From positions 1 to 12,543 of the forward strand of contig URUL01000059.1 in assembly GCA_900551005.1 (NCBI GenBank): DNA of 12,543 bases, written 5' to 3'. Source of the stretch: an uncultured Ruminococcus sp. GTDB taxonomy: Bacteria; Bacillota; Clostridia; Oscillospirales; CAG-272. The translations under genes and the position numbers were made by a program. The stretch's first letter is position 1, and every line of letters starts with the position of its first letter. Below the pieces are notes generated by a model. That model was not told where the DNA came from and ran no database searches. It saw only the letters and a list, made by a program, of their open reading frames with translations. Of this stretch, positions 1-5,994 are shown in pieces.

Positions 1-160
1 GTACGAAGTCTGTGCGCTGACAGAGCCGAGGCGCTGAGCGCGCTTTGGCAAAGGGGGCAAGGACAGGGAGATATCTAAGAGGGAACGGCTTAGATGACTT
101 TTGGTACTTTTGGTCATGCAAAAGTACGATAAGACATAATGTATCATTTTGATTTGTTTC
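1..160. other. Left-end non-coding stretch, possible gene tail
   Basis: I recognise no gene here. A frame on the plus strand is open from base 1 to a TAA at 76-78 (about 25 codons). It could be the C-terminal end of a gene entering from the left, but nothing supports a family. The rest of the stretch up to the proS terminator is non-coding and contains the inverted repeat at 104-127. Confidence 0.4.
104..127. repeat. Perfect 9-bp inverted repeat with 6-nt loop
   Basis: GTACTTTTG at 104-112 is the exact reverse complement of CAAAAGTAC at 119-127, with a 6-nt loop (113-118). Neither strand has a T-tract after the stem, so it does not look like an intrinsic terminator. It may belong to a dispersed intergenic repeat, but only one copy is present in this window. 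Confidence 0.6.
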
Positions 161-162
161 TC

Positions 163-202
163 AAAAAACTAAGCCCTTCATGCAAAAATGCATAAAGGGC
201 TT
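163..202 (-). terminator. Intrinsic terminator of proS
   Basis: Arms at 171-184 and 189-202 form a stem of about 13 pairs with one C/A mismatch and an AAAA loop. Read on the minus strand, the stem is followed by six T residues (complement of the A-run at 163-168). It lies 28 nt beyond the proS stop codon. This is a textbook rho-independent terminator for the leftward proS transcript. Confidence 0.88.
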
Positions 203-229
203 TTGCGCTTGTTATATTCTTTTTGAAAA

Positions 230-1663
230 TCAATATGCCTTTGCCCAGAGTACCATCTTCTCTGCCTTTTTGCCGCAGCAAACGCACGTATCTGAAATAT
301 GCTCCTGATCGAGCGGTATGCAACGCGAGCCTGCGCCCGTCATTTCCTTTACCTTATCCTCACAAGCCTCATCTCCGCACCACATAGCACGAATGAAGCC
401 ATCGCCGTTTTTGAGTGCCTCATTCATTTCGTCTATCGTCTTGCAGTCGAATGTGCGGCGCTCACGGTTTGCGAGAGCCTTCTCATACATACCTGCGCGG
501 ACCTTCTCGAGCATCTCCTCCACAGTCTTGTCCAAATTCTCGAGCGGAACCGTAACCTTCTCCAAATTGTGGCGCATCATGATAACGCACTGCCCTGCCT
601 CAATATCACGCGGACCTATCTCTATTCTGAGCGGAACGCCCTTCATCTCGTATTCGGCATATTTCCAGCCGGGGCTCTGGTCGCTCGAATCCAGCTTTAC
701 TCTGAAGCGTGAAAGCGCTGCCTTCAGCTCTTCCGCCTTTTCGATAACACCGGGCTTATGAGCGGCGACGGGAATGATAACCACCTGAATGGGTGCGATC
801 GCCGGCGGGAGAACGAGACCGTTATCGTCGCCGTGTGTCATGATGATACCACCTATCATGCGCGTTGTCGTTCCCCATGAAGTCTGAAAAGGATATTCCA
901 GCTTATTCTCCTTGGAAAGATATCTGATTCCGAAGGCACGGGCAAAACCATCACCGAAGAAGTGAGAGGTTCCCGCCTGAAGTGCCTTGCCGTCATGCAT
1001 GAGCGCCTCTATGGCATATGTGTCCTCGGCGCCCGCGAACTTATCGCTCGGCGTCTTTTTACCCTTTATAACCGGGATGGCAAGATCATGCTCATGAAAA
1101 TCGGCATAAACGCCGAGCATGCGCTCTGTCTCTTCTCTTGCCTCCTCGGCGGTGGCATGCATGGTATGTCCCTCCTGCCAGAGAAATTCTCTGGTGCGTA
1201 GGAAAGGACGCGTCGTCTTTTCCCAGCGGACGACACTGCACCACTGATTATAAAGCTTCGGCAGGTCGCGATAGGATTTGATGATATTCGCATAATGCTC
1301 GCAGAAAAGTACCTCCGAGGTAGGACGTACGCAGAGCTTCTCGGGAAGCGCTTCCGAACCGCCGTGAGTTACCCATGCGACCTCTGGTGCAAAGCCCTCG
1401 ACATGCTCCTTCTCTTTATTGAGCAGGCTCTCGGGGATGAACATGGGCATATATACGTTTTCATGTCCCAGCTCTTTGAATTTTGTATCGAGTATCTTCT
1501 GTATATTTTCCCAAATGGCATAGCCGTAAGGTCGTATTATCATACATCCTTTCACGCCCGAATAGTCAACAAGGTCGGCTTTCAGACAGATGTCTGTATA
1601 CCATTTTGCAAAATCAACATCCATCGACGTTATCTGCTCGACCATTTTTTTGTCGTTTGCCAT
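230..1663 (-). CDS. proS: Prolyl-tRNA synthetase, short archaeal/eukaryotic type
   Basis: Charges tRNA-Pro with proline using ATP in the cytoplasm. The 477-residue protein shows class II synthetase features in order. An N-terminal catalytic core contains RPTSE (113-117) and the motif 2 region TRPFLRTREF (151-160). Motif 3 is GTTTRMIGG (264-272), followed by HGDD (277-280). The anticodon-binding domain is at about 290-400. A C-terminal domain carries Cys429, Cys434, Cys460 and Cys463, likely zinc ligands, and the protein ends in Tyr, as is usual for this type. The roughly 180-residue editing insertion of the long bacterial form (about 570 residues) is absent. The ATG at 1663 has an AGGAG site 7 nt upstream. 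The gene has its own promoter and terminator. The leader is only about 27 nt, so there is no room for a T-box. Confidence 0.97.
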   Translation of the reverse strand: MANDKKMVEQITSMDVDFAKWYTDICLKADLVDYSGVKGCMIIRPYGYAIWENIQKILDTKFKELGHENVYMPMFIPESLLNKEKEHVEGFAPEVAWVTHGGSEALPEKLCVRPTSEVLFCEHYANIIKSYRDLPKLYNQWCSVVRWEKTTRPFLRTREFLWQEGHTMHATAEEAREETERMLGVYADFHEHDLAIPVIKGKKTPSDKFAGAEDTYAIEALMHDGKALQAGTSHFFGDGFARAFGIRYLSKENKLEYPFQTSWGTTTRMIGGIIMTHGDDNGLVLPPAIAPIQVVIIPVAAHKPGVIEKAEELKAALSRFRVKLDSSDQSPGWKYAEYEMKGVPLRIEIGPRDIEAGQCVIMMRHNLEKVTVPLENLDKTVEEMLEKVRAGMYEKALANRERRTFDCKTIDEMNEALKNGDGFIRAMWCGDEACEDKVKEMTGAGSRCIPLDQEHISDTCVCCGKKAEKMVLWAKAY

Positions 1664-1696
1664 ATTTACACTCCTATAAATTTTAGTCTATAGATT

Positions 1697-1725
1697 ATTT
1701 TATCATTTCAGAGAAAAAAAGTCAA
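1697..1725 (-). promoter_or_regulatory. Sigma-A-type promoter of proS
   Basis: On the minus strand, TTGACT (1725-1720) is followed after 17 bp by TAAAAT (1702-1697). This predicts a start near 1690 and a leader of about 27 nt before the proS ATG. It means proS can be transcribed independently of radA just upstream, although no terminator hairpin was seen between the two genes and read-through is possible. Confidence 0.75.
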
Positions 1726-1754
1726 TCGATTTTATGAAATAACGGATATTTTTC

Positions 1755-3152
1755 TTACTCCGCGGACTTCTTTGGGGCAAGAACGGAGAGAATATCGAAA
1801 ATGCTCCGAACGGGGATTATTTTTACGCCTTCGGGTGCGGCAATGGATGAAACACCGCGGGCAGGCGCATATATGCGCTTGAAGCCCAGCCGTGCCGCCT
1901 CTCGCACGCGCCATTCCAATCTGGAAACGGCACGACACTCGCCCGATAGTCCCAGCTCGCCTATGCAGAGCACATCGTCGGGTACGGGAACATCGCGGAT
2001 GCAGGAGATCAAAGCGAGCGCGACACCAAGGTCAGATGCGGTCTCTTCTATGCGAAGTCCGCCTATGACGTTCAGATAGACATCAAGCGAGGAAAAGCGG
2101 AGTCCGAGCCGCTTCTCAAGAATGGCAAGAATGAGCGCCATGCGGTTATAATCCATGCCTGCCGACATGCGTCGCGGAGAAGGAAAGACAGTGGCGGTCG
2201 TCAGCGCCTGTATCTCAGCAATGATCGGTCGTGTACCCTCAATGACACAGACGGCGCAGTTGCCGGAAACATTGGCAGGTCTGTCCGCCAGCAGTGCCTC
2301 GGAAGGATTTTCCACCTCGCGAAGACCCGTATCCGTCATTTCAAAAACGCCTATTTCATTCGTAGAGCCGAAGCGGTTCTTCACCGCACGTATCACGCGA
2401 AAACTCTGTCGCGGCTCGCCCTCGAAATAGAGCACGGTATCCACCATATGCTCCAATGTTTTCGGTCCCGCAATACTTCCCTCTTTATTGACATGGCCCG
2501 CGAGAATGATGCTCGTGCCGTCCGATTTTGCCTTGTTTATGAAAATGGAAGCGCTTTCTCTTATCTGCGTCACACTGCCGGGGACGGAAGCACTTTCGTT
2601 ATGATACATCGTCTGAATGGAATCGATTATCACGACTTCGGGCTTCAGCCTCTCACAATGCGAAATGATCTTTGCCGCATCGGATTCGGCAAGCACATAG
2701 ATATTTTCGCTTTTTATGCCGAGGCGCTTTGCGCGCATGGATATCTGCCCCACGGATTCCTCTCCCGAAACATAAAGCACCTTTTTCGTATCGGCGATAC
2801 TGCGGCATATCTGCAGGAGCAAGGTGGATTTTCCTATTCCCGGTTCACCGGAGAGCAGCGAGACAGAACCCGTGACGATTCCGCCGCCGAGCACACGGTC
2901 AAACTCCGCCATACCGCTCTTTGTGCGCAGATATTCGGGCAGAGTAAGCGAATCCAGCCTCTCGGGCGCGGAATCGCCACTCCCCGAAAGCATCAGGCGT
3001 TTTGCCGTCTTCTTTTCCGCCGAGGCGGCAGGAGCTTCCTCATAGACTTCCTCGGTGAAAGTATTCCACGCACCGCAGGAAGGGCATCTGCCCATCCATT
3101 TGGCACTCTGATAATCACATTCGCTGCAAACATAAACCGTTTTTTTCTTCAT
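1755..3152 (-). CDS. radA: DNA repair protein RadA (Sms)
   Basis: RecA-like ATPase/helicase that promotes branch migration and processing of recombination intermediates. The 465-residue protein shows the full family layout. An N-terminal four-cysteine zinc finger has Cys9, Cys12, Cys23 and Cys26. Walker A is GEPGIGKST (102-110) and Walker B is VVIID (173-177). The RadA-specific KNRFG motif is at 258-262, and a C-terminal Lon-protease-like domain contains LNVIGGLRIEE. Length is typical. The ATG at 3152 has an AGAGG site upstream. The gene starts 27 nt after the amidase stop codon, so the two are probably co-transcribed. RadA is often near clpC or disA in Firmicutes; that context is not seen here. 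Confidence 0.97.
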   Translation of the reverse strand: MKKKTVYVCSECDYQSAKWMGRCPSCGAWNTFTEEVYEEAPAASAEKKTAKRLMLSGSGDSAPERLDSLTLPEYLRTKSGMAEFDRVLGGGIVTGSVSLLSGEPGIGKSTLLLQICRSIADTKKVLYVSGEESVGQISMRAKRLGIKSENIYVLAESDAAKIISHCERLKPEVVIIDSIQTMYHNESASVPGSVTQIRESASIFINKAKSDGTSIILAGHVNKEGSIAGPKTLEHMVDTVLYFEGEPRQSFRVIRAVKNRFGSTNEIGVFEMTDTGLREVENPSEALLADRPANVSGNCAVCVIEGTRPIIAEIQALTTATVFPSPRRMSAGMDYNRMALILAILEKRLGLRFSSLDVYLNVIGGLRIEETASDLGVALALISCIRDVPVPDDVLCIGELGLSGECRAVSRLEWRVREAARLGFKRIYAPARGVSSIAAPEGVKIIPVRSIFDILSVLAPKKSAE

Positions 3153-3179
3153 TGATCTTTACCTCTTTCAAAAGTCTTT

Positions 3180-3923
3180 TTATTCCGAGAGAGCATCGGT
3201 CACCGCCGCATAGATGATGCAGGCGAGTTTATCCTGATATTGCGGATCGCAGAGAAGCTCCGTTTCGGCGCGGTTTGAAAGAAAGCCGCACTCTATAAGC
3301 ACCGCCGGTATTTCCAGATGGTCGAGCACGTATATGGAGGAATCCGCCGGCTTGATTTTCCGCCTGTTTTCAGGCTGCAGAAAATCAGCCGTCTTATTCT
3401 GAATACTCTCGGCGATGCTTTTCGAAGTCTCGTTTGCCCGCGAATAATATACCTGCAGTCCGCTGTATTTCTCGACGGGGAATTTATTCATATGTATACT
3501 GACAAAGACGGCATTTTCATAGCTTTCCGCTGTTTTCACGCGGTTTGCAAGGTCATCGCGCTTCTTATGATTGCTGTCGGATGAGCAAAGCATGCGATCA
3601 TCCGTGCGTGTCATCACAGCATCAACATCGGCAAAACGAAAAAGCTCATAAAGCCTGTTTGCCACGGCAAGATTCAGGTCTTTTTCAAGCACGCCCGTAT
3701 CGGAAACGGCACCGCCGTCCATTCCGCCGTGCCCGGCATCTATCACGATCGTGAGACGCTTCTCCGAGACGGAAGCAGGCCTTGCCTCCGTTTGCAAAAA
3801 AGCGGCGAAAAATGAGTCTTTTCCGCCGGAAAGCGCGCTTCCCGCAAGAAGCCCCGCAAAAACAAGTATCAGTGAAAAAAGGCCAAACTTCGCCGCGGTG
3901 AACAGCCCTTTGTATTTTGACAT
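3180..3923 (-). CDS. cwlD: N-acetylmuramoyl-L-alanine amidase, CwlD-like
   Basis: Predicted zinc amidase that cleaves the bond between N-acetylmuramic acid and L-alanine in peptidoglycan. Family CwlD acts in spore cortex muramic-lactam formation. The 247 residues comprise one N-terminal membrane anchor or uncleaved signal (about 12-30) and an Amidase_3 domain (about 57-243). Metal and catalytic residues are visible: His65 in DAGHGGMDGG, Glu80 in VLEKDLN, His144 in SIHMNK and Glu211 in LIECGFLSN. The ECGFLSN signature and the length fit CwlD (about 237 aa), but a related vegetative amidase cannot be excluded, and no other sporulation gene lies in the window. The ATG at 3923 has a GGGAG site 9 nt upstream that lies inside a hairpin. 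It precedes radA by 27 nt. Confidence 0.88.
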   Translation of the reverse strand: MSKYKGLFTAAKFGLFSLILVFAGLLAGSALSGGKDSFFAAFLQTEARPASVSEKRLTIVIDAGHGGMDGGAVSDTGVLEKDLNLAVANRLYELFRFADVDAVMTRTDDRMLCSSDSNHKKRDDLANRVKTAESYENAVFVSIHMNKFPVEKYSGLQVYYSRANETSKSIAESIQNKTADFLQPENRRKIKPADSSIYVLDHLEIPAVLIECGFLSNRAETELLCDPQYQDKLACIIYAAVTDALSE

Positions 3924-3932
3924 TCATACCAT

Positions 3933-3970
3933 CTCCCGAAATATCGCTTATAGAAGAATATATTCGGGAG
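3933..3970 (-). promoter_or_regulatory. Hairpin covering the amidase ribosome-binding site
   Basis: CTCCCGAA (3933-3940) pairs perfectly with TTCGGGAG (3963-3970). Three more pairs form beyond a bulged A, leaving a 15-nt loop. In the leftward transcript the 3' arm contains GGGAG, the only convincing Shine-Dalgarno element for the amidase ATG at 3923. There is no T-tract after the stem, so it is not a terminator. It could lower translation of the amidase relative to the upstream gene, or mark an RNA-processing site. Confidence 0.6.
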
Positions 3971-3988
3971 AAATGATTTATATTCCGC

Positions 3989-4540
3989 TTATTTTCTTTT
4001 CGGCTTGAAGAGCTTCCATTGCTTGAGCCCTATGAGATAAGATAGCTCGGTAAATATCGCGGGGACGAACGGCACGATCAGAAAGTAATAGGCAAAATTG
4101 CTTCCGAAAACGATGCTTTTGATGCCGAGAAACATGCCCTCCCAGAGTGAATTGATCAAAGCTACCGTTATATAAGCCTTGCTGAGTCCCTGCGAATACT
4201 CGCGGAAATACCAAAGCACGACATAGGCTACGCCGAGAATGATATCGGGGGTAGCCGCAATAAGCCCGATCAAAAAACCCTTGAACGGTGACTTGCGGCG
4301 CTTCCGTGCCGCGATATCGATGCTGTCCTTAGCGCCGACATCCCATATCTGAATATGGATGAGATAAATATAGAAAAGAAGCGAGCATATGCCGAGAGCA
4401 AGACAGAAAAACCGCCCCGTAGTGCTCTCTGTCTTAAAAGGCATATATACCATGATGCCGAATATGGACATACAGAGATGCGTCACCAGCAGTTTCACTA
4501 TCATATAGCCGTTCTCGCGAAAGAATCTCTTTATTTTCAT
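3989..4540 (-). CDS. Unrecognised multi-pass membrane protein
   Basis: I do not recognise this 183-residue protein. It has at least four hydrophobic segments (about 13-33, 44-64, 87-109 and 147-169) and a possible weaker one at 122-142. Basic clusters sit at the N-terminus (KIKRFF), in the loop before segment 3 (ARKRRKSPFK, about 78-87) and at the very C-terminus (KPKRK), which suggests these face the cytoplasm. It has no catalytic motif, no signal peptidase site and no cysteine pattern. The ATG at 4540 has a GAGGG site 7 nt upstream. The gene is first in a probable transcript with the CwlD-like amidase (65 nt downstream) and radA, so a link to the cell envelope is possible but is only context. 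Confidence 0.8.
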   Translation of the reverse strand: MKIKRFFRENGYMIVKLLVTHLCMSIFGIMVYMPFKTESTTGRFFCLALGICSLLFYIYLIHIQIWDVGAKDSIDIAARKRRKSPFKGFLIGLIAATPDIILGVAYVVLWYFREYSQGLSKAYITVALINSLWEGMFLGIKSIVFGSNFAYYFLIVPFVPAIFTELSYLIGLKQWKLFKPKRK

Positions 4541-4556
4541 AAACCAACCCTCTTTT

Positions 4557-4568
4557 GCGCCATGGCGC
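4557..4568. repeat. 12-bp perfect palindrome
   Basis: GCGCCATGGCGC is a perfect palindrome without a spacer, immediately upstream of the ribosome-binding site of the membrane-protein gene on the minus strand. It could be an operator half-site pair or a short RNA stem, or chance; only one copy is present. Confidence 0.45.
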
Positions 4569-4594
4569 GAAATTCACGAGATCTGTGCGATTGA

Positions 4595-4719
4595 GGTTTT
4601 GCCGCAAGCAAAAACCCGCCTGCAAGACTCAAGCTGAAGGTGCCTCTTGCAGTACGCCGTCAAAACACACGGATCCATTCGTTGCTTTTTCATTGCCAAT
4701 GCAGACACACAGAAAAAGC
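4595..4719 (-). ncRNA. Candidate structured 5' leader or small RNA
   Basis: Three stem-loops follow one another in the leftward transcript that starts near 4753. The first pairs 4712-4719 with 4684-4691 (perfect 8 bp). The second pairs 4645-4652 with 4620-4627 (perfect 8 bp). The third pairs 4608-4617 with 4595-4602 (8 bp, one bulged base). None is followed by a T-tract. I tried to match T-box, c-di-GMP, preQ1, SAM, glycine and signal-recognition RNA motifs and found none. It is either a long regulatory leader of the membrane-protein gene or a separate small RNA. Confidence 0.4.
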
Positions 4720-4759
4720 TTTCCAAAAAGAAATGCCGAGAAAAAAACTTCTTTTGCTT

Positions 4760-4788
4760 ATTATATAACATTTTCTCCTTTTCTTCAA
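4760..4788 (-). promoter_or_regulatory. Sigma-A-type promoter of the leftward membrane-protein operon
   Basis: On the minus strand, TTGAAG (4788-4783) and a perfect TATAAT (4765-4760) are separated by 17 bp. The predicted start near 4753 lies about 210 nt before the ATG at 4540, giving an unusually long leader. It would serve the membrane protein, the amidase and probably radA. Confidence 0.7.
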
Positions 4789-4825
4789 TATGCGCGCAAA
4801 AAAATAATTTTATATCCCGAAAAAG

Positions 4826-4854
4826 TTTACATTTTCGCAAAAATATGATATACT
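4826..4854 (+). promoter_or_regulatory. Extended -10 promoter of the tyrosine recombinase
   Basis: TTTACA (4826-4831), a 17-bp spacer and TATACT (4849-4854), with a TG at 4846-4847 one base before the -10 box. The predicted start is near 4861, only about 6 nt before the first in-frame ATG at 4867. This supports the next ATG (4897) as the real start. Confidence 0.78.
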
Positions 4855-4896
4855 GAATAAGTAAAAATGCCGAAAACAGGAGGTGAACTGCTTAAT

Positions 4897-5940
4897 ATGG
4901 AGGAAAAATACGAGCATGCAGACGACAAAAGTCCGGTCGTTGAACGGTTTCTGCGGTACAAACGTGTCATACAGGGACGAAGCAAAAAGACCGTGGAAGA
5001 ATACGGACTCGACCTGCGGACGTTTTTCCGCTATCTCATCGTGGCAAGAGAAGGCAATGTCCCCGATGAAGAGGAATTTGAAAAGATATCCATCGCCTGT
5101 GTAGACGATGAATTTGTAAAGAGTGTCACCACTCTTGAGATATTGGAATTTATGGCTTTCTGCGCAAACGAGCGTGGAAATAACGCCGCCGCGCGTTCCC
5201 GCAAGCTCTCTGCGATAAAATCTTTTTTCAAATATCTCTCGGCAGGTGAAAAGCTTATTTCAAAAAACCCGGCAAGCGATATAGAAGCCCCGAAAAAGAA
5301 AAAATCACTCCCGAAATATCTTTCGCTTGATGAGAGCCTTGCTCTCTTAAAAAGCGTGCTCGACGACCCGGAATCCAAAACAAAAGAGCGCGACTACTGT
5401 ATACTCACCCTCTTTCTCAACTGCGGCATGCGTCTTTCAGAGCTCGTAGGCATAAATCTCTCTGATATAGACAGGGAGCTCCGCTCTCTGCGCGTCGTCG
5501 GCAAGGGCAATAAGGAACGCATCGTGTATCTCAATGATGCCTGCCGCGATGCCATGCAGAATTATCTGCGCGTCCGCGGAAGGGATGCCGAGATCAAAGA
5601 TAAAAACGCATTTTTCTTAAGCAGCCGTCATCAGCGCATAAGCGTAAAAACGGTGCAATGGATGGCATATAAATACTTTGCCGCGGCAGGACTGGATTAT
5701 AAGCAATACTCGGTTCATAAGCTGCGCCATACGGCGGCTACACTCATGTATCAGGAGGGCGGCGTCGATGTTTTGACACTGAAGGAGATACTCGGGCATG
5801 AGCAGCTCAATACCACGCAGATATATACCCATGCAAGCAACAAGCTCATGGAGGATGCCATGCAGCATAATCCACTCGCAGAGATAAAAGCCGGAAACAA
5901 AATCAAAAAAACCGCAAAAAATGATTCGGAAGATCGATAA
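4897..5940 (+). CDS. xerC: Tyrosine recombinase, XerC/XerD type
   Basis: Site-specific recombinase of the family that resolves chromosome dimers at dif. With the start at 4897 it has 347 residues, longer than typical XerC/XerD (about 300). The extra length is an acidic insertion at about 51-80 inside the N-terminal core-binding domain and a basic tail. The catalytic domain (about 140-325) shows the full active site: Arg179 in CGMRLSEL, Lys203 in VVGKGNKER, His274 and Arg277 in HKLRHTA, His301 in LGHEQL and nucleophile Tyr310 in TTQIYTH. I chose 4897 because AGGAGG (4878-4883) lies 13 nt upstream, while an in-frame ATG at 4867 has no ribosome site and almost no leader. XerC and XerD cannot be separated by eye. 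No attachment repeats or phage genes are adjacent, so a prophage integrase is less likely. Confidence 0.88.
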   Translation: MEEKYEHADDKSPVVERFLRYKRVIQGRSKKTVEEYGLDLRTFFRYLIVAREGNVPDEEEFEKISIACVDDEFVKSVTTLEILEFMAFCANERGNNAAARSRKLSAIKSFFKYLSAGEKLISKNPASDIEAPKKKKSLPKYLSLDESLALLKSVLDDPESKTKERDYCILTLFLNCGMRLSELVGINLSDIDRELRSLRVVGKGNKERIVYLNDACRDAMQNYLRVRGRDAEIKDKNAFFLSSRHQRISVKTVQWMAYKYFAAAGLDYKQYSVHKLRHTAATLMYQEGGVDVLTLKEILGHEQLNTTQIYTHASNKLMEDAMQHNPLAEIKAGNKIKKTAKNDSEDR

Positions 5941-5977
5941 AACACCCCCCGCAAGTAAAAATACTTGCGGGGTGTTT
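5940..5977. terminator. Bidirectional hairpin terminator between convergent genes
   Basis: A stem of about 16 pairs (left arm 5940-5957, right arm 5962-5977) with an AAAA loop and a two-base C bulge on the left arm. It lies between the recombinase stop codon and the stop of the convergent PHP gene at 5995. T-tracts are short on both strands, with a slightly better run of four T on the minus strand. It probably ends both transcripts. Confidence 0.78.
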
Positions 5978-5994
5978 GTCAAAATCGTATTATT

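Larger units (their letters stand above)
4541..4866. other. Gene-free divergent region with structured minus-strand leader
   Basis: This 326-base stretch separates the leftward membrane-protein gene from the rightward recombinase. It holds two divergent promoters (4760-4788 minus, 4826-4854 plus), three stem-loops on the leftward leader (4595-4719) and a 12-bp palindrome (4557-4568). Short open frames exist on both strands. None has a start codon that fits the promoters plus a ribosome site, so I see no protein gene here. Confidence 0.75.

Noticed and set aside
1664..1754. T-box riboswitch upstream of proS
   Set aside because: The predicted leader is only about 27 nt and I found no T-box core or antiterminator in the whole intergenic space.
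2448..3155. 235-codon plus-strand frame opposite radA, and similar long plus-strand frames at 6106-6933 and 8458-9165
   Set aside because: All are antisense to well-supported genes, lack ribosome sites and show no family features.
4595..4719. Stem-loops as intrinsic terminators
   Set aside because: No T-tract follows any of the three stems on either strand; a leader or small-RNA structure fits better.
4574..4840. 88-codon minus-strand frame in the divergent region
   Set aside because: Its start lies upstream of the predicted transcript start and its internal ATG lies inside the promoter, so it would not be translated from the predicted mRNA. The translation shows no family features.
4897..5940. 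Recombinase as integrase of a mobile element
   Set aside because: No direct repeats, tRNA target, excisionase or phage/conjugation genes are nearby, and the flanking genes are housekeeping or metabolic.
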